Assembly (NCBI RefSeq): GCF_019083965.1
Contig: NZ_JAHRCY010000026.1
Span: forward strand, 42,530 to 106,529
DNA length: 64,000 nt
Direction of reading: 5' to 3'
Source: Catellatospora tritici
GTDB taxonomy: Bacteria > Actinomycetota > Actinomycetes > Mycobacteriales > Micromonosporaceae
In this document: positions 17,440-25,415 of the stretch, in pieces
Numbering within the stretch: the stretch's first letter is position 1
Layout: every line of letters starts with the position of its first letter
Program-made: the position numbers and the translations under genes
The notes under the pieces: model-generated
What the model saw: only the letters and a program-made list of their open reading frames with translations
Told to the model about the DNA's origin: nothing
Databases searched by the model: none

Positions 17440-17889
17440 ATGTCCCAAGCCAGCGACGCGGTCGGCGCCATCGGTGTCGACCTCTACTTCGAGCTTCAGG
17501 ACTTCTACGCGCGGCAGACGCAGCTGCTCGACGGCGAGGACGGCGTCGGGTTCGCGGCCACCTTCACCGAGGACGGCAAGTTCGTGCACCTGCCCCGGGG
17601 TGAGGTCGTCAGCGGCCGCCACCGCATCGGCGTGGAGACCCAGGCCAACCTGGAGAGCCTGAGCCGGCAGGGGATCGCCCGCCGCCACTGGTTCAACATG
17701 CTGGTCGGGGAGGTCGGCCCCGACGGCGTCATCCGCACCAGGTTCTCGGCCATCATCACGCGTACGGACGCTGAGGGCTCCGTCTCCATCGAGCCGACGT
17801 GCGAGGTCGAGGACGTCCTGGTCCGGGACGAGGGTCGGCTGCTCAACCACTCGCGCACGGTCCGCACCGACGTGCCCACACCCCGCTGA
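17440..17889 (+). CDS. SnoaL-like (NTF2-fold) protein, paralogue 3
   Basis: The product has 149 residues. ATG 17440 follows GAGGAGG. Shared features with its two paralogues in this cluster include ELQDFYARQTQLLDGEDGVGFAATFTEDG and RRHWFNML, with Asn replacing the Gly of the other two. It is also closest to paralogue 1 at the C-terminus (EDVLVRDEGRLLNHSRTV against QDVLVEVDGVLLNSSRTV). The function is a likely cyclase-like or hydration step; unproven. Confidence 0.8.
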   Translation: MSQASDAVGAIGVDLYFELQDFYARQTQLLDGEDGVGFAATFTEDGKFVHLPRGEVVSGRHRIGVETQANLESLSRQGIARRHWFNMLVGEVGPDGVIRTRFSAIITRTDAEGSVSIEPTCEVEDVLVRDEGRLLNHSRTVRTDVPTPR

Positions 17890-17909
17890 GCGCCGACGCG
17901 CGCACCGGC

Positions 17910-17927
17910 TCAAGCGATTCTCAAGTC
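17910..17927 (+). promoter_or_regulatory. SARP-type repeat pair before an SDR/exporter operon
   Basis: TCAAGCG at 17910 and TCAAGTC at 17921, 11 bp apart, precede the gene at 18021. A third copy is not evident. Confidence 0.5.
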
Positions 17928-18020
17928 CGATCGGCAAAGGTTCGTCAGGACCGCGGCTCTTCCCCGCAGCGGGGCGCCCGGTCTGACGGTGAACTCATTC
18001 CACCGTTGAAGGAGCTGGCA

Positions 18021-18749
18021 ATGGCAGACAAACCTGTGGCACTGGTGACCGGATCGTCTTCCGGGATCGGCGCGGCGGTCGCCCGGCGGCTGGGTGCCGC
18101 CGGTTGGCGCGTAATGGTAAATTCGTCCCATTCGGTCCGTCAGGGCAAGGAACTCGCCGACGCCTTGCCCGAAGCCGCATACCACCAGGCGAACATCGCC
18201 GTGGAGGCCCAGGCGCAGGACCTGGTCTCAGCCACGGTGAGCCGGTTCGGACAGCTGGATCTGCTGGTCAACAACGCCGGCACCACCAAGGTCATCCCAC
18301 ACCACGACCTGGAAGGGGCGACTCCGCAGGTGTGGCGCGAGGTCTTCGACGTCAACGTCATCGGCACCTGGCAGGTGACCGTCGCCGCCGTCCCGCACCT
18401 GCGGGCCACCGGCAACGGCGCCATCGTCAACATCTCGTCGGTGTCTGGCAGCCGCCCGGCCGGCAGCTCGCTGCCGTACGCGGTCAGCAAGGCCGCCGTC
18501 AACCACATGACCAGGCTGCTGGCCGCCAGCATCGGTCCCGAGATCAGGGTCAACGCGGTCGCCCCCGGCCTGATCGACACCCCGTGGACCACCGACTTCA
18601 TCGAGCCGCGGGCGAACGTGACCGCAGGCGCGCCGCTGCGCCGCATCGGCCGGCCCGAGGACGTCGCCGAAGCGGTGTACGCGATGGCCGTCGGTCCCTA
18701 CACGACGGGCGAGGTCCTGCTCGTCGACGGGGGCGTTCATTTGCGATGA
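18021..18749 (+). CDS. Short-chain dehydrogenase/reductase (FabG-like, tailoring)
   Basis: The product has 242 residues. ATG 18021 follows AAGGAG. The cofactor motif TGSSSGIG with NSS after the second strand suggests NADPH; NNAGTT, the catalytic Ser in NISSVSG, YAVSKAA and the C-terminal VDGGVHLR complete a classical SDR. It differs clearly from the ActIII-type enzyme, so a different carbonyl on the polyketide is likely. It forms an operon with the exporter downstream. Confidence 0.87.
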   Translation: MADKPVALVTGSSSGIGAAVARRLGAAGWRVMVNSSHSVRQGKELADALPEAAYHQANIAVEAQAQDLVSATVSRFGQLDLLVNNAGTTKVIPHHDLEGATPQVWREVFDVNVIGTWQVTVAAVPHLRATGNGAIVNISSVSGSRPAGSSLPYAVSKAAVNHMTRLLAASIGPEIRVNAVAPGLIDTPWTTDFIEPRANVTAGAPLRRIGRPEDVAEAVYAMAVGPYTTGEVLLVDGGVHLR

Positions 18750-18765
18750 GAGAAACGGAGTGACA

Positions 18766-20232
18766 GTGGCAGAGCACGATCGCACGACCGTCGCCGAACC
18801 GGTGGTGGAGCCGTCCACCACCGTTGCGGCGACCCGCTCCCCCGGCCTGGTGACCGCGTTGGCGTGCCTGGGCCAGTTCATGGTCGTGCTGGACGTCTCG
18901 GTGGTGAACGTGGCGCTGCCGGCGATCGGCGATGCCCTGCACTTCGGCGCGGCGGACCTGCAGTGGACGGTCAACGCCTACGCGCTGGCCTTCGCCGGGT
19001 TCCTCCTGCTGGGCGGCAGGGCCGCCGACATCGTCGGCCGACGTGCCGCCTTCGTCGCCGGCATCGGGCTGTTCACCCTGGCCAGCCTCGTCGGCGGGCT
19101 CGCCACCAACGCCGGGGTGCTGGTGGCGGCCAGGTTCGTCCAGGGCATCGGCGCGGCGGTGCTGGCCCCGGCCACCCTGACCATCCTCACCACATCCTTT
19201 CCGGAGGGCCCGGGGCGGGCCAAGGCCATCGGCACCTGGAGCGCCGTGGGCGCGGCGGGCGGCGCGGCGGGTTCGCTGATCGGCGGGCTGCTCACCGGCT
19301 ACCTGTCCTGGCGGTGGGTGCTGCTGATCAACGTGCCGGTCGGCGTACTGGCCGTGGTGGGCGCGGTGCTGCTGCTGACCGGACGGGCCGAGCGCACCAG
19401 ACCGAAGGTGGACGTGTTCGGCGCGATCGCCGTCACCAGTGGCCTGTTCCTGCTGGAGTACGGCGTGGTGCAGAGCCACGACCACGGCTGGGCCACCAAC
19501 CGCACGCTGCTGCCGCTGGTCGCCGGCCTGGTGCTGCTGGCGGTGTTCGTCTGGTGGCAGACCAGGTCGGCCCATCCGCTGCTGCCGCTACGGCTGTTCC
19601 GGACGCGCTCGGTCTCGGGCGCGAACACGGTGATGGCGCTGCTCGGCGGGGCGTTCTTCTCGATGTGGTTCCTGGTGTCGCTGTACCTGCAGAACGTGCG
19701 GGGCTTCGGCCCGGTGGCCGCCGGGGTGGCCTTCCTGCCACACACGCTGACCATCGTCGTGGCCGCGCGCAGCAGCCCGTACGTGCTGAAGAAGATCACG
19801 CCGGGGCGGCTGGTGCTGATCGCCACCGTGCTGGCGGCGGCCGGCTTCCTGCTACAGTCCCGGGCCGGGACCGATACCGGTGTCTGGCTCGCGGTCATCG
19901 TGCCGGGCATGCTGATCTCCGCGGGTATGGGCCTGGCCTTCACGCCCATCGCCATGCTCGCGACTTCCGGCGTGGCGAGCACCGAGGCGGGCCTGGTGTC
20001 CGGCCTGCTGAACACCTCCCGTCAGATCGGCGGCTCGGTGGGCCTGGCCGCGCTGGCGACGCTGGCCGCGGCGCGGACCTCCGCGGCGGCGGGGTCCGGC
20101 GAGGCCACACCGCAGGACCTGTTGGTGGGCTACCAGGCGGCGTTCCTGGTGTCGGCGGTGCTGGTGATCCTCGGTTCGATCGCGACCCTGCTGCTGCTGA
20201 AACCGCTCGCCAAGCCAGGTCAGGCGGGCTGA
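18766..20232 (+). CDS. DHA2-family MFS exporter (14 TM)
   Basis: The product has 488 residues, with about 14 hydrophobic segments. Motif A-like GGRAADIVGRR, motif C-like GSLIGGLLTG and the opening FMVVLDVSVVNVALP are hallmarks of drug:H+ antiporter family 2. The GTG at 18766 has GGAG 5 bp upstream; a GTG two codons earlier (18760) overlaps that box and is less likely. It likely exports the polyketide product and gives self-resistance. Its 3' end overlaps the convergent TetR gene by 13 bp. Confidence 0.9.
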   Translation: MAEHDRTTVAEPVVEPSTTVAATRSPGLVTALACLGQFMVVLDVSVVNVALPAIGDALHFGAADLQWTVNAYALAFAGFLLLGGRAADIVGRRAAFVAGIGLFTLASLVGGLATNAGVLVAARFVQGIGAAVLAPATLTILTTSFPEGPGRAKAIGTWSAVGAAGGAAGSLIGGLLTGYLSWRWVLLINVPVGVLAVVGAVLLLTGRAERTRPKVDVFGAIAVTSGLFLLEYGVVQSHDHGWATNRTLLPLVAGLVLLAVFVWWQTRSAHPLLPLRLFRTRSVSGANTVMALLGGAFFSMWFLVSLYLQNVRGFGPVAAGVAFLPHTLTIVVAARSSPYVLKKITPGRLVLIATVLAAAGFLLQSRAGTDTGVWLAVIVPGMLISAGMGLAFTPIAMLATSGVASTEAGLVSGLLNTSRQIGGSVGLAALATLAAARTSAAAGSGEATPQDLLVGYQAAFLVSAVLVILGSIATLLLLKPLAKPGQAG

Positions 20233-20837
20233 CGCGCCAGCCGTCCCGCTCGTCGGGCCTGCGGCGCCGAGCCACCGGCCCGCAGCCCGGCGAGCAGGAC
20301 GTCGGCGAGCATTCCGCTGCCCGCGCCCTGGCCGATGGCGGTGCCGAGGCCGCTGATGAGGGCGAGGAAGTCGCTGCCGGTCAGGTCGTCGCGGACCAGG
20401 TGGTCGGCGCGGGCCCGGCCGATCAGCTCGTCGAGCCGCTTCACCAGTTCGTCGCGCTCGGCCGGGCAGTGGCAGCGCCCCGGGGCCAGGGCGGCCAGCG
20501 TGTCGCGCAGCCCGGCGTCGAGCAGCCGGTAGTCGGCGATGCGCCGCACGAAGCCCTCGACCGCGCCCCAGGTGTCGGGTTCGGCCAGTGCCCGGTCGGC
20601 TTCGGTCACGCATTCGCGGAAGCGGTATGACGCCAGCTCGACCAGCAGCGCCTCCTTCTCCGGGAAGTGCCGGTAGAGGGTGCCCACGCCGACGCCCGCC
20701 TGCTGTGCCACGACGTCCATCTGGATGCCGCTGCCGTGCTCGGCGTAGACGGTGTTGGCCGCGGCGAGAATCCGCTCGCGGTTGCGCCGGGCGTCGGCGC
20801 GCAGCGGCCGGGGGGTGGCCACACCGGTGTCCGTCAT
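20220..20837 (-). CDS. TetR-family regulator of the divergent exporter
   Basis: The product has 205 residues. The helix-turn-helix is MDVVAQQAGVGVGTLYRHFPEKEALL. ATG 20837 is chosen; longer versions would run through the intergenic operator. The C-terminus fits the common TetR ligand-binding type for exporters. It is divergent from the MFS gene at 20937 and separated by 99 bp holding a GAAAC/GTTTC palindrome, the classic arrangement for ligand-relieved repression. Confidence 0.87.
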   Translation of the reverse strand: MTDTGVATPRPLRADARRNRERILAAANTVYAEHGSGIQMDVVAQQAGVGVGTLYRHFPEKEALLVELASYRFRECVTEADRALAEPDTWGAVEGFVRRIADYRLLDAGLRDTLAALAPGRCHCPAERDELVKRLDELIGRARADHLVRDDLTGSDFLALISGLGTAIGQGAGSGMLADVLLAGLRAGGSAPQARRAGRLARQPA

Positions 20838-20861
20838 GAAACGAACTGTACCAGCCGATTT

Positions 20862-20880
20862 ATTGAAACGGAGTTTCGAT
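20862..20880. promoter_or_regulatory. Palindromic operator between TetR and exporter genes
   Basis: GAAACGGAGTTTC (20865-20877) has 5-bp arms with a 3-bp spacer. Outer AT/AT bases extend the symmetry to 20862-20880. Location and dyad form fit a TetR operator controlling both genes. Confidence 0.6.
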
Positions 20881-20936
20881 TCCGCTAGCCTCTGTAAGAG
20901 GAACCGTAATTCCTCTTCCAGTTTCGGGGTGTACCG

Positions 20937-22439
20937 ATGCCACAACCACCGCGTGTACCGGCGCAGACGGCCGCGCCGGCCAGGGTCTACCGAACCGGGC
21001 CGGCACTGGCCCTGCTGGCCATCACGCAGTTCATCCTCATCCTCGACGCCGCGATCGTCGGTGTCGCGCTGCCGTCGATCGCGACGGACCTGTCGTTCAC
21101 CCAGAGTGAGCTGTCCTGGGTCACCAACGGCTACACGCTGCTGTTCGGCGGCTTCCTGCTGCTCGGCGGGCGCCTGGCCGACCTGCTCGGCAGACGGCGC
21201 CTGTTCGTCGCGGGCATCCTGCTGTTCACCATCGCCTCCGGAGCGGCGGCATTCGCACCGTCACCGGCCTGGCTCGTCGTCTTCCGTGGCCTGCAGGGCC
21301 TCACCGCCGCCGTCGTCTCGCCCGCCGCGCTGTCGCTGCTGCTGGTCGTCTTTCCGGACGGCACCGACGAGGAGAAAGCCGCCCGCAACAAGGCCCTGGG
21401 CGTCTGGGGCGCGGTGGCCGGGGCCGGCGGCGCCGTCGGCTACATCCTCGGCGGGGTGCTGACCGACCTGCTCGGCTGGGAGTCGGTGTTCTACGTCAAC
21501 GTGCCCGTCGGCCTGGTCGCCGCGATTCTGGCGTTCCGGCTGCTGCCGGTGGCGCGGGCCGAGCGGCGCGGCAGTTTCGACCTGTTCGGCGCGTTCGCTG
21601 TGACGGCCGGTCTGATCCTGCTGGTTTACGTGCTGGTCAACGCCGGCGAGACCAGTTGGACCTCGGCCCAGACCCTGCGTCTGGGCGCGCTGTCGCTGGT
21701 GCTGCTGCTCGCCTTCGTGCTGATCGAGGCCAAGACCAGACAGCCGCTCGTACCGCTGAGCATCTTCCGCCGCCCGGCGCTGCGTGGCGCCAACCTGGTC
21801 AGCCTGCTGCTGCCCGGTGCCTTCATGCCCACGTTCTTCTTCCTGGCCCTCTACACCCAGCTGGTGCTCGGCTTCTCGCCGCTGGTCTCCGGCCTGGCGC
21901 TGCTGCCGATCGCCGTGCTGATCGTGGTTTCGGCGATGAGCGCCGGAAAGGTGCTGGCCAAGGTGAGCCTGCGCGCGGGTGCGGCCATCGGCCTGATCGG
22001 CGTCACGCTCGGCCTGCTGTGGCTGTCCCGCGTGTCCGGCGGCAACTACTTCCTCCAGGTGCTGGGGCCGGAGATCCTGGTCGGACTCGGCGGCGGCCTG
22101 GCCTTCGTCTCGATCACGGTCGCGGGCACCAGCAGCGTCAGCCCCGAGGAGTCGGGTCTGGCCTCCGGCCTGCTCAACACCTCGCAGCAGGTCGGCGGTG
22201 CCCTCGGCCTCGCGGTCCTGGCCACCCTGGCCGGCACCGCGACCGCCGACAAGGTCGCCGCGGGAGCGGACGCCGCCACCGCCCTCACCCACGGGTACGG
22301 CCTGGCGCTGCTGGTCGCGGCCGGGATCGCCCTGGTGACCATTCCCCTTGCCTGGCTGCTCCTGCCGGGCCCGTTCTCGCCGCCCGCGGCGGTCCCCACC
22401 GCCGATGAGTCCCTGGAGTCGATCCCCGCAGGGGCCTGA
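20937..22439 (+). CDS. DHA2-family MFS exporter, second copy
   Basis: The product has 500 residues and about 14 TM segments. It opens with FILILDAAIVGVALPSIATDLSF, and has GGRLADLLGRRR (motif A) and GGVLTDLLGWE. It is of the same family as the transporter at 18766 but not a close duplicate. The ribosome site is weak. Control by the divergent TetR repressor is likely, so this pump may be induced by the product or an intermediate. Confidence 0.9.
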   Translation: MPQPPRVPAQTAAPARVYRTGPALALLAITQFILILDAAIVGVALPSIATDLSFTQSELSWVTNGYTLLFGGFLLLGGRLADLLGRRRLFVAGILLFTIASGAAAFAPSPAWLVVFRGLQGLTAAVVSPAALSLLLVVFPDGTDEEKAARNKALGVWGAVAGAGGAVGYILGGVLTDLLGWESVFYVNVPVGLVAAILAFRLLPVARAERRGSFDLFGAFAVTAGLILLVYVLVNAGETSWTSAQTLRLGALSLVLLLAFVLIEAKTRQPLVPLSIFRRPALRGANLVSLLLPGAFMPTFFFLALYTQLVLGFSPLVSGLALLPIAVLIVVSAMSAGKVLAKVSLRAGAAIGLIGVTLGLLWLSRVSGGNYFLQVLGPEILVGLGGGLAFVSITVAGTSSVSPEESGLASGLLNTSQQVGGALGLAVLATLAGTATADKVAAGADAATALTHGYGLALLVAAGIALVTIPLAWLLLPGPFSPPAAVPTADESLESIPAGA

Positions 22440-22510
22440 GGACCACCGCGTCGCGGCGCGCCGCCCCGGGGCCAACTCCGTGCCCCACACCACCGGCCCC
22501 GGGGCGGCCT

Positions 22511-22554
22511 GGCCGGTGCCGCGCATGGCTTCTCCCGCATGCGCGGCACCGGCC
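22511..22554. terminator. Bidirectional terminator, perfect 17-bp stem
   Basis: GGCCGGTGCCGCGCATG pairs fully with its complement around a 10-nt loop. It lies between the convergent exporter and flavin reductase genes. Confidence 0.85.
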
Positions 22555-22578
22555 GGGAAGGTCCCACCCGGCCCGCGA

Positions 22579-23085
22579 TCAGGACGACACCGGCGACGCG
22601 GGCGGTCTGATCGGCCATCCGGCGTAGGTGCGCTGGTAGTACATCAGCGGCGGGCGGTCGTAGACCTCGGCGTACATCACCTGGCCGAGGACGATCCAAT
22701 GGTCGCCCGCCTCCACCATGTCGTGGACGGAGCACTCCGCATGGGCGACCACATGGTCGGTGAGCACCACAGGACCACCGATGTCGGGATCGAGCCGGAA
22801 CCGGGCGAACTTGTCCGGCTCCTTGCTCGCGAACAGTTGCGACACGTCGTCCGCACCCTCGGCCAGCACGTTCACCACGAAGAATCGGGAGAACTCCAGC
22901 GCCGGCAACGTCTGGGACTTGTTGTCCACGCAGATCAGCAGCAGCGGTGGATCCATGGACACCGCGCACAGCGTGTTGCAGGTCATGCCGCGGTGCACAC
23001 CGTCCTCGTCCACGGCCGTGACCACCGCGACCGAGGTGGGGTACGAGGCGAACACCCTGCGAAACGTCGTCTGACTGACGGCCAT
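22579..23085 (-). CDS. NAD(P)H:flavin oxidoreductase (ActVB-like)
   Basis: The product has 168 residues. The flavin reductase-like split-barrel fold shows in FRRVFASYPTSVAVVTAVDEDGVHRGMTCNTL and DPPLLLICVDNKS. The GDHWIVLGQV motif near the C-terminus is the usual His-containing signature. It should supply reduced flavin to the ActVA-ORF5-like hydroxylase at 12788-13927. ATG 23085 matches the usual family start but its ribosome site (GGAAAGG) is rather far. Three SARP repeats precede it. Confidence 0.88.
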   Translation of the reverse strand: MAVSQTTFRRVFASYPTSVAVVTAVDEDGVHRGMTCNTLCAVSMDPPLLLICVDNKSQTLPALEFSRFFVVNVLAEGADDVSQLFASKEPDKFARFRLDPDIGGPVVLTDHVVAHAECSVHDMVEAGDHWIVLGQVMYAEVYDRPPLMYYQRTYAGWPIRPPASPVSS

Positions 23086-23139
23086 TGCCGCGTCACCGCC
23101 TTTCCTGCCGGGCGGGTGGAGTCCCGCCACCGCCACGCT

Positions 23140-23166
23140 CGCAACGCCCGGTGGAAACGGGCTCAA
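23140..23166 (-). promoter_or_regulatory. SARP-type repeats for the flavin reductase gene
   Basis: On the minus strand TTGAG (23166), TCCAC (23155) and TTGCG (23144) are 11 bp apart, 55 bp from the start at 23085. The cores are degenerate. Confidence 0.5.
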
Positions 23167-23204
23167 GCCCCGGTAGAGGTGGGTGCGGCGCGTCCGACCG
23201 GGGC

Positions 23205-23233
23205 TCGACGCGGTCTTGAGCGGCGTTCCAGCA
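23205..23233 (+). promoter_or_regulatory. SARP-type repeats for the LLM oxidoreductase gene
   Basis: TCGAC (23205), TTGAG (23216) and TCCAG (23227), 11 bp apart, lie 58 bp before the start at 23289. Confidence 0.62.
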
Positions 23234-23288
23234 CCCCCTGCGAGGGTCGACATATCGGATTTCGCAGGCGACCAGAGCGGAGCTTCCC

Positions 23289-24356
23289 GTGAAGTTTGGC
23301 ATCACGTTTTTTCCCACCGTGGGTCCCGAGCAGACACCGGCGGTCCAGTACTTCGAGGACGCGCTGCGGCTGGCCGGGCTCGCCGACGAGCTCGGATTCC
23401 ACCACGTCCGCACGGTCGAGCACTACTTCTTCACCTACGGCGGTTACAGCCCGGACCCGGTGACCTTCCTCAGCGCCGTCGCCGGGCGGACGACCAACGT
23501 CCGCCTCGGGACCAGCGCGGTCATCCCCGCGTTCACCCATCCGGTCAAGCTGGCGGGCAAGCTCGCGATGCTGGACAACATCTCCAAGGGACGCCTCGAC
23601 GTCGGTTTCGGACGGGCCTTCCTGCCCGACGAGTTCGCCGCGTTCGGCATCTCGCTCGACGAGAGCCGTCCGCGCTTCGACGAGGGGATCGCGGCCGCCA
23701 AACTGCTCTGGTCCGGCGAGAACGTCACCTGGGCGGGCGAGTTCTACCGCTTCGGCCCGGTGACCCTGCTGCCGCGCCCCGTCCAGCAGCCGCACCCGCC
23801 GGTGTTCGTGACCACCGCGCGCAGCGTCGAGTCCTGCGAGGCCGCCGGGCTGGCCGGGCACAACCTGATGCTCGTTCCGGCGATCCTGCAGCGGGAGCAG
23901 ATCCAGGAGCGGCTGGCCGTGTTCCGGGACGCCTGGGTGCGCGGCGGCCGCGCCGCCGGGACCGAGCAGATCCAGTTCAGCTACCCGGCCTGGGTGGCCG
24001 ACTCGACCGAGGAGGCCCACCGGATCGGGCGCTACGACGAGGAGCGCAACGGCGCCGCGCTCGGCGCCGCGGTGAGCTCCTGGGCCAAGGTGACCAGCGC
24101 CCAGTATCCGGGGTACGAGAAGCTCGCCGACCAGAGCACCCGGCTGAGCTTCGAGGCCAAGCTCGCCGAGAACAAGGTGCTCGCGGGCACCCCGGCGCAG
24201 GTGCGGGCGCAACTGGAGCAGATCGCCGAGTGGTACGGCGACGACCTGACCCTCAGCCTGGCGGTCCACTCCGGACACCTGGCCGCCGAGCACGGCGAGC
24301 GGACGCTGCGCCTGTTCGCCGAGCAGGTCGCGCCGAAGCTGTCCACCACCACCTGA
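23289..24356 (+). CDS. LLM-class (luciferase-like) flavin-dependent oxidoreductase
   Basis: The product has 355 residues. The bacterial luciferase-like TIM barrel is seen from GITFFPTVGPEQTP through HHVRTVEHYFF, RLGTSAVIPAFTHPVKLAGKLAMLDNIS and GRLDVGFGRAFLPDEF. Members use FMNH2 or coenzyme F420 for monooxygenation or reduction. The adjacent flavin reductase could serve it too. GTG 23289 has only a weak upstream box. It is likely a tailoring oxygenase or quinone-forming enzyme. Confidence 0.85.
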   Translation: MKFGITFFPTVGPEQTPAVQYFEDALRLAGLADELGFHHVRTVEHYFFTYGGYSPDPVTFLSAVAGRTTNVRLGTSAVIPAFTHPVKLAGKLAMLDNISKGRLDVGFGRAFLPDEFAAFGISLDESRPRFDEGIAAAKLLWSGENVTWAGEFYRFGPVTLLPRPVQQPHPPVFVTTARSVESCEAAGLAGHNLMLVPAILQREQIQERLAVFRDAWVRGGRAAGTEQIQFSYPAWVADSTEEAHRIGRYDEERNGAALGAAVSSWAKVTSAQYPGYEKLADQSTRLSFEAKLAENKVLAGTPAQVRAQLEQIAEWYGDDLTLSLAVHSGHLAAEHGERTLRLFAEQVAPKLSTTT

Positions 24357-24474
24357 GCCCGACTGGCGACGGCCCCGAAATCGGCGCCAGTCGTGTCCGG
24401 CCGGGGGCGCCTGCGGGCGTCCCCGGCCACGTGCGCCCCCGTGCACACCCATTCCGCACGCCCAAGGAGAGACG

Positions 24475-25029
24475 ATGAGCTCAGCCTCACTGGCCCTGGC
24501 CGATCTGAAGCCCGGAGTCTGGGTCATCGACCCGGTCTACTCCGAGATCGGCTTCACCATCCGCCATCTGATGACGAAGATCCGTGGGGTCTTCACCGAG
24601 TTCAGCGGCGCCATCACCGTGGCCGCGCCGCTGGCCGATTCGACCGTCACCGCCGAGATCCAGGTCGCCTCGCTCGACACGCACAGCACCACCCGCGACA
24701 ACCACGTGATCAGCGGCGAGATCCTGGATACCGCGAACTTCCCGCGGATCCGCTTCGCCGGCACCGGCATCGACCTGCACGGCGCCTCGGGCACGCTGCA
24801 CGGCGAACTGACCGTCAAGGACGTGACCAGTCCGGTGACCCTCGAGGTCGAGTTCAACGGCGTCTCTCCCGACCCTTGGGGCGGCACTCGGGCCGGTTTC
24901 AGCGCCACCACGACCATCACGCGCCGCCAGTTCGGCGTGGAGTGGGAGATCCCGCTGCAGGGCGACCGGGCTCTGCTCGGCGACAAGATCGATATCACGA
25001 TCGAGGTGCAGTGCGTCTACCGGCCCTGA
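24475..25029 (+). CDS. YceI-family lipocalin-like protein
   Basis: The product has 184 residues. The YceI fold is indicated by WVIDPVYSEIGFTIRHLMTKIRGVFTEFSG, a strand pattern with SLDTHSTTRDNHV, FPRIRFAGT and HGELTVKDVTSPVTLEVEF. There is no signal peptide, so it is cytosolic unlike E. coli YceI. The family binds long hydrophobic ligands such as polyprenoids. Inside a polyketide cluster it may carry or shield a lipophilic intermediate. The preceding AAGGAGAG box fits ATG 24475. Confidence 0.85.
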   Translation: MSSASLALADLKPGVWVIDPVYSEIGFTIRHLMTKIRGVFTEFSGAITVAAPLADSTVTAEIQVASLDTHSTTRDNHVISGEILDTANFPRIRFAGTGIDLHGASGTLHGELTVKDVTSPVTLEVEFNGVSPDPWGGTRAGFSATTTITRRQFGVEWEIPLQGDRALLGDKIDITIEVQCVYRP

Positions 25030-25056
25030 CTTCACGGCCACCAGCAGCGAAATGAC

Positions 25057-25086
25057 CGCAGGCCCGCCGAAAACGGCGGGCCTGCG
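25057..25086. terminator. Bidirectional terminator between YceI and ACP genes
   Basis: A perfect 13-bp stem, CGCAGGCCCGCCG, is closed by an AAAA tetraloop, between convergent stops at 25029 and 25106. Confidence 0.85.
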
Positions 25087-25105
25087 TCGTGTCAGGGCTC
25101 GTCGC

Positions 25106-25369
25106 TCAAGCTCGGGCGACCTCGACCAAGGCCCGGTTGACCAGTTCGAGGTACTTGCGCGGGGTGTCGGCCTCGACGACAGCCTCGTCGGCCAGCTTGA
25201 TGCCGTGCTCACGCTCGACGATGCCGGTGGTCTGCAGCAGGGCCAGCGAGTCGTAACCGAGCTCACCGAACGTGCTGTCGAGCACGTCCCCGTTCAGGTC
25301 GACCTGCTCGTCTTGACCAGCGGCCTCCCGCAGCGCCACGATCAGGTCGTCCAGGACTATCTCCGCCAT
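25106..25369 (-). CDS. Acyl carrier protein of the type II polyketide synthase
   Basis: The product has 87 residues. The phosphopantetheine site is Ser41 in GELGYDSLALLQ, preceded by a Leu/Asp-rich acidic helix as in actinorhodin-type ACPs. The ATG at 25369 follows GGAGAG; an in-frame start five codons upstream (25384) lacks this. Together with the adjacent KS-beta and KS-alpha genes it forms the minimal synthase in the usual KS-CLF-ACP order. It carries the growing chain as a thioester and requires a phosphopantetheinyl transferase from elsewhere. Confidence 0.95.
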   Translation of the reverse strand: MAEIVLDDLIVALREAAGQDEQVDLNGDVLDSTFGELGYDSLALLQTTGIVEREHGIKLADEAVVEADTPRKYLELVNRALVEVARA

Positions 25370-25415
25370 GTGTTCTCTCCTCACTGATGGTCCGCGAAGC
25401 GGTGGGACGGGAAGT

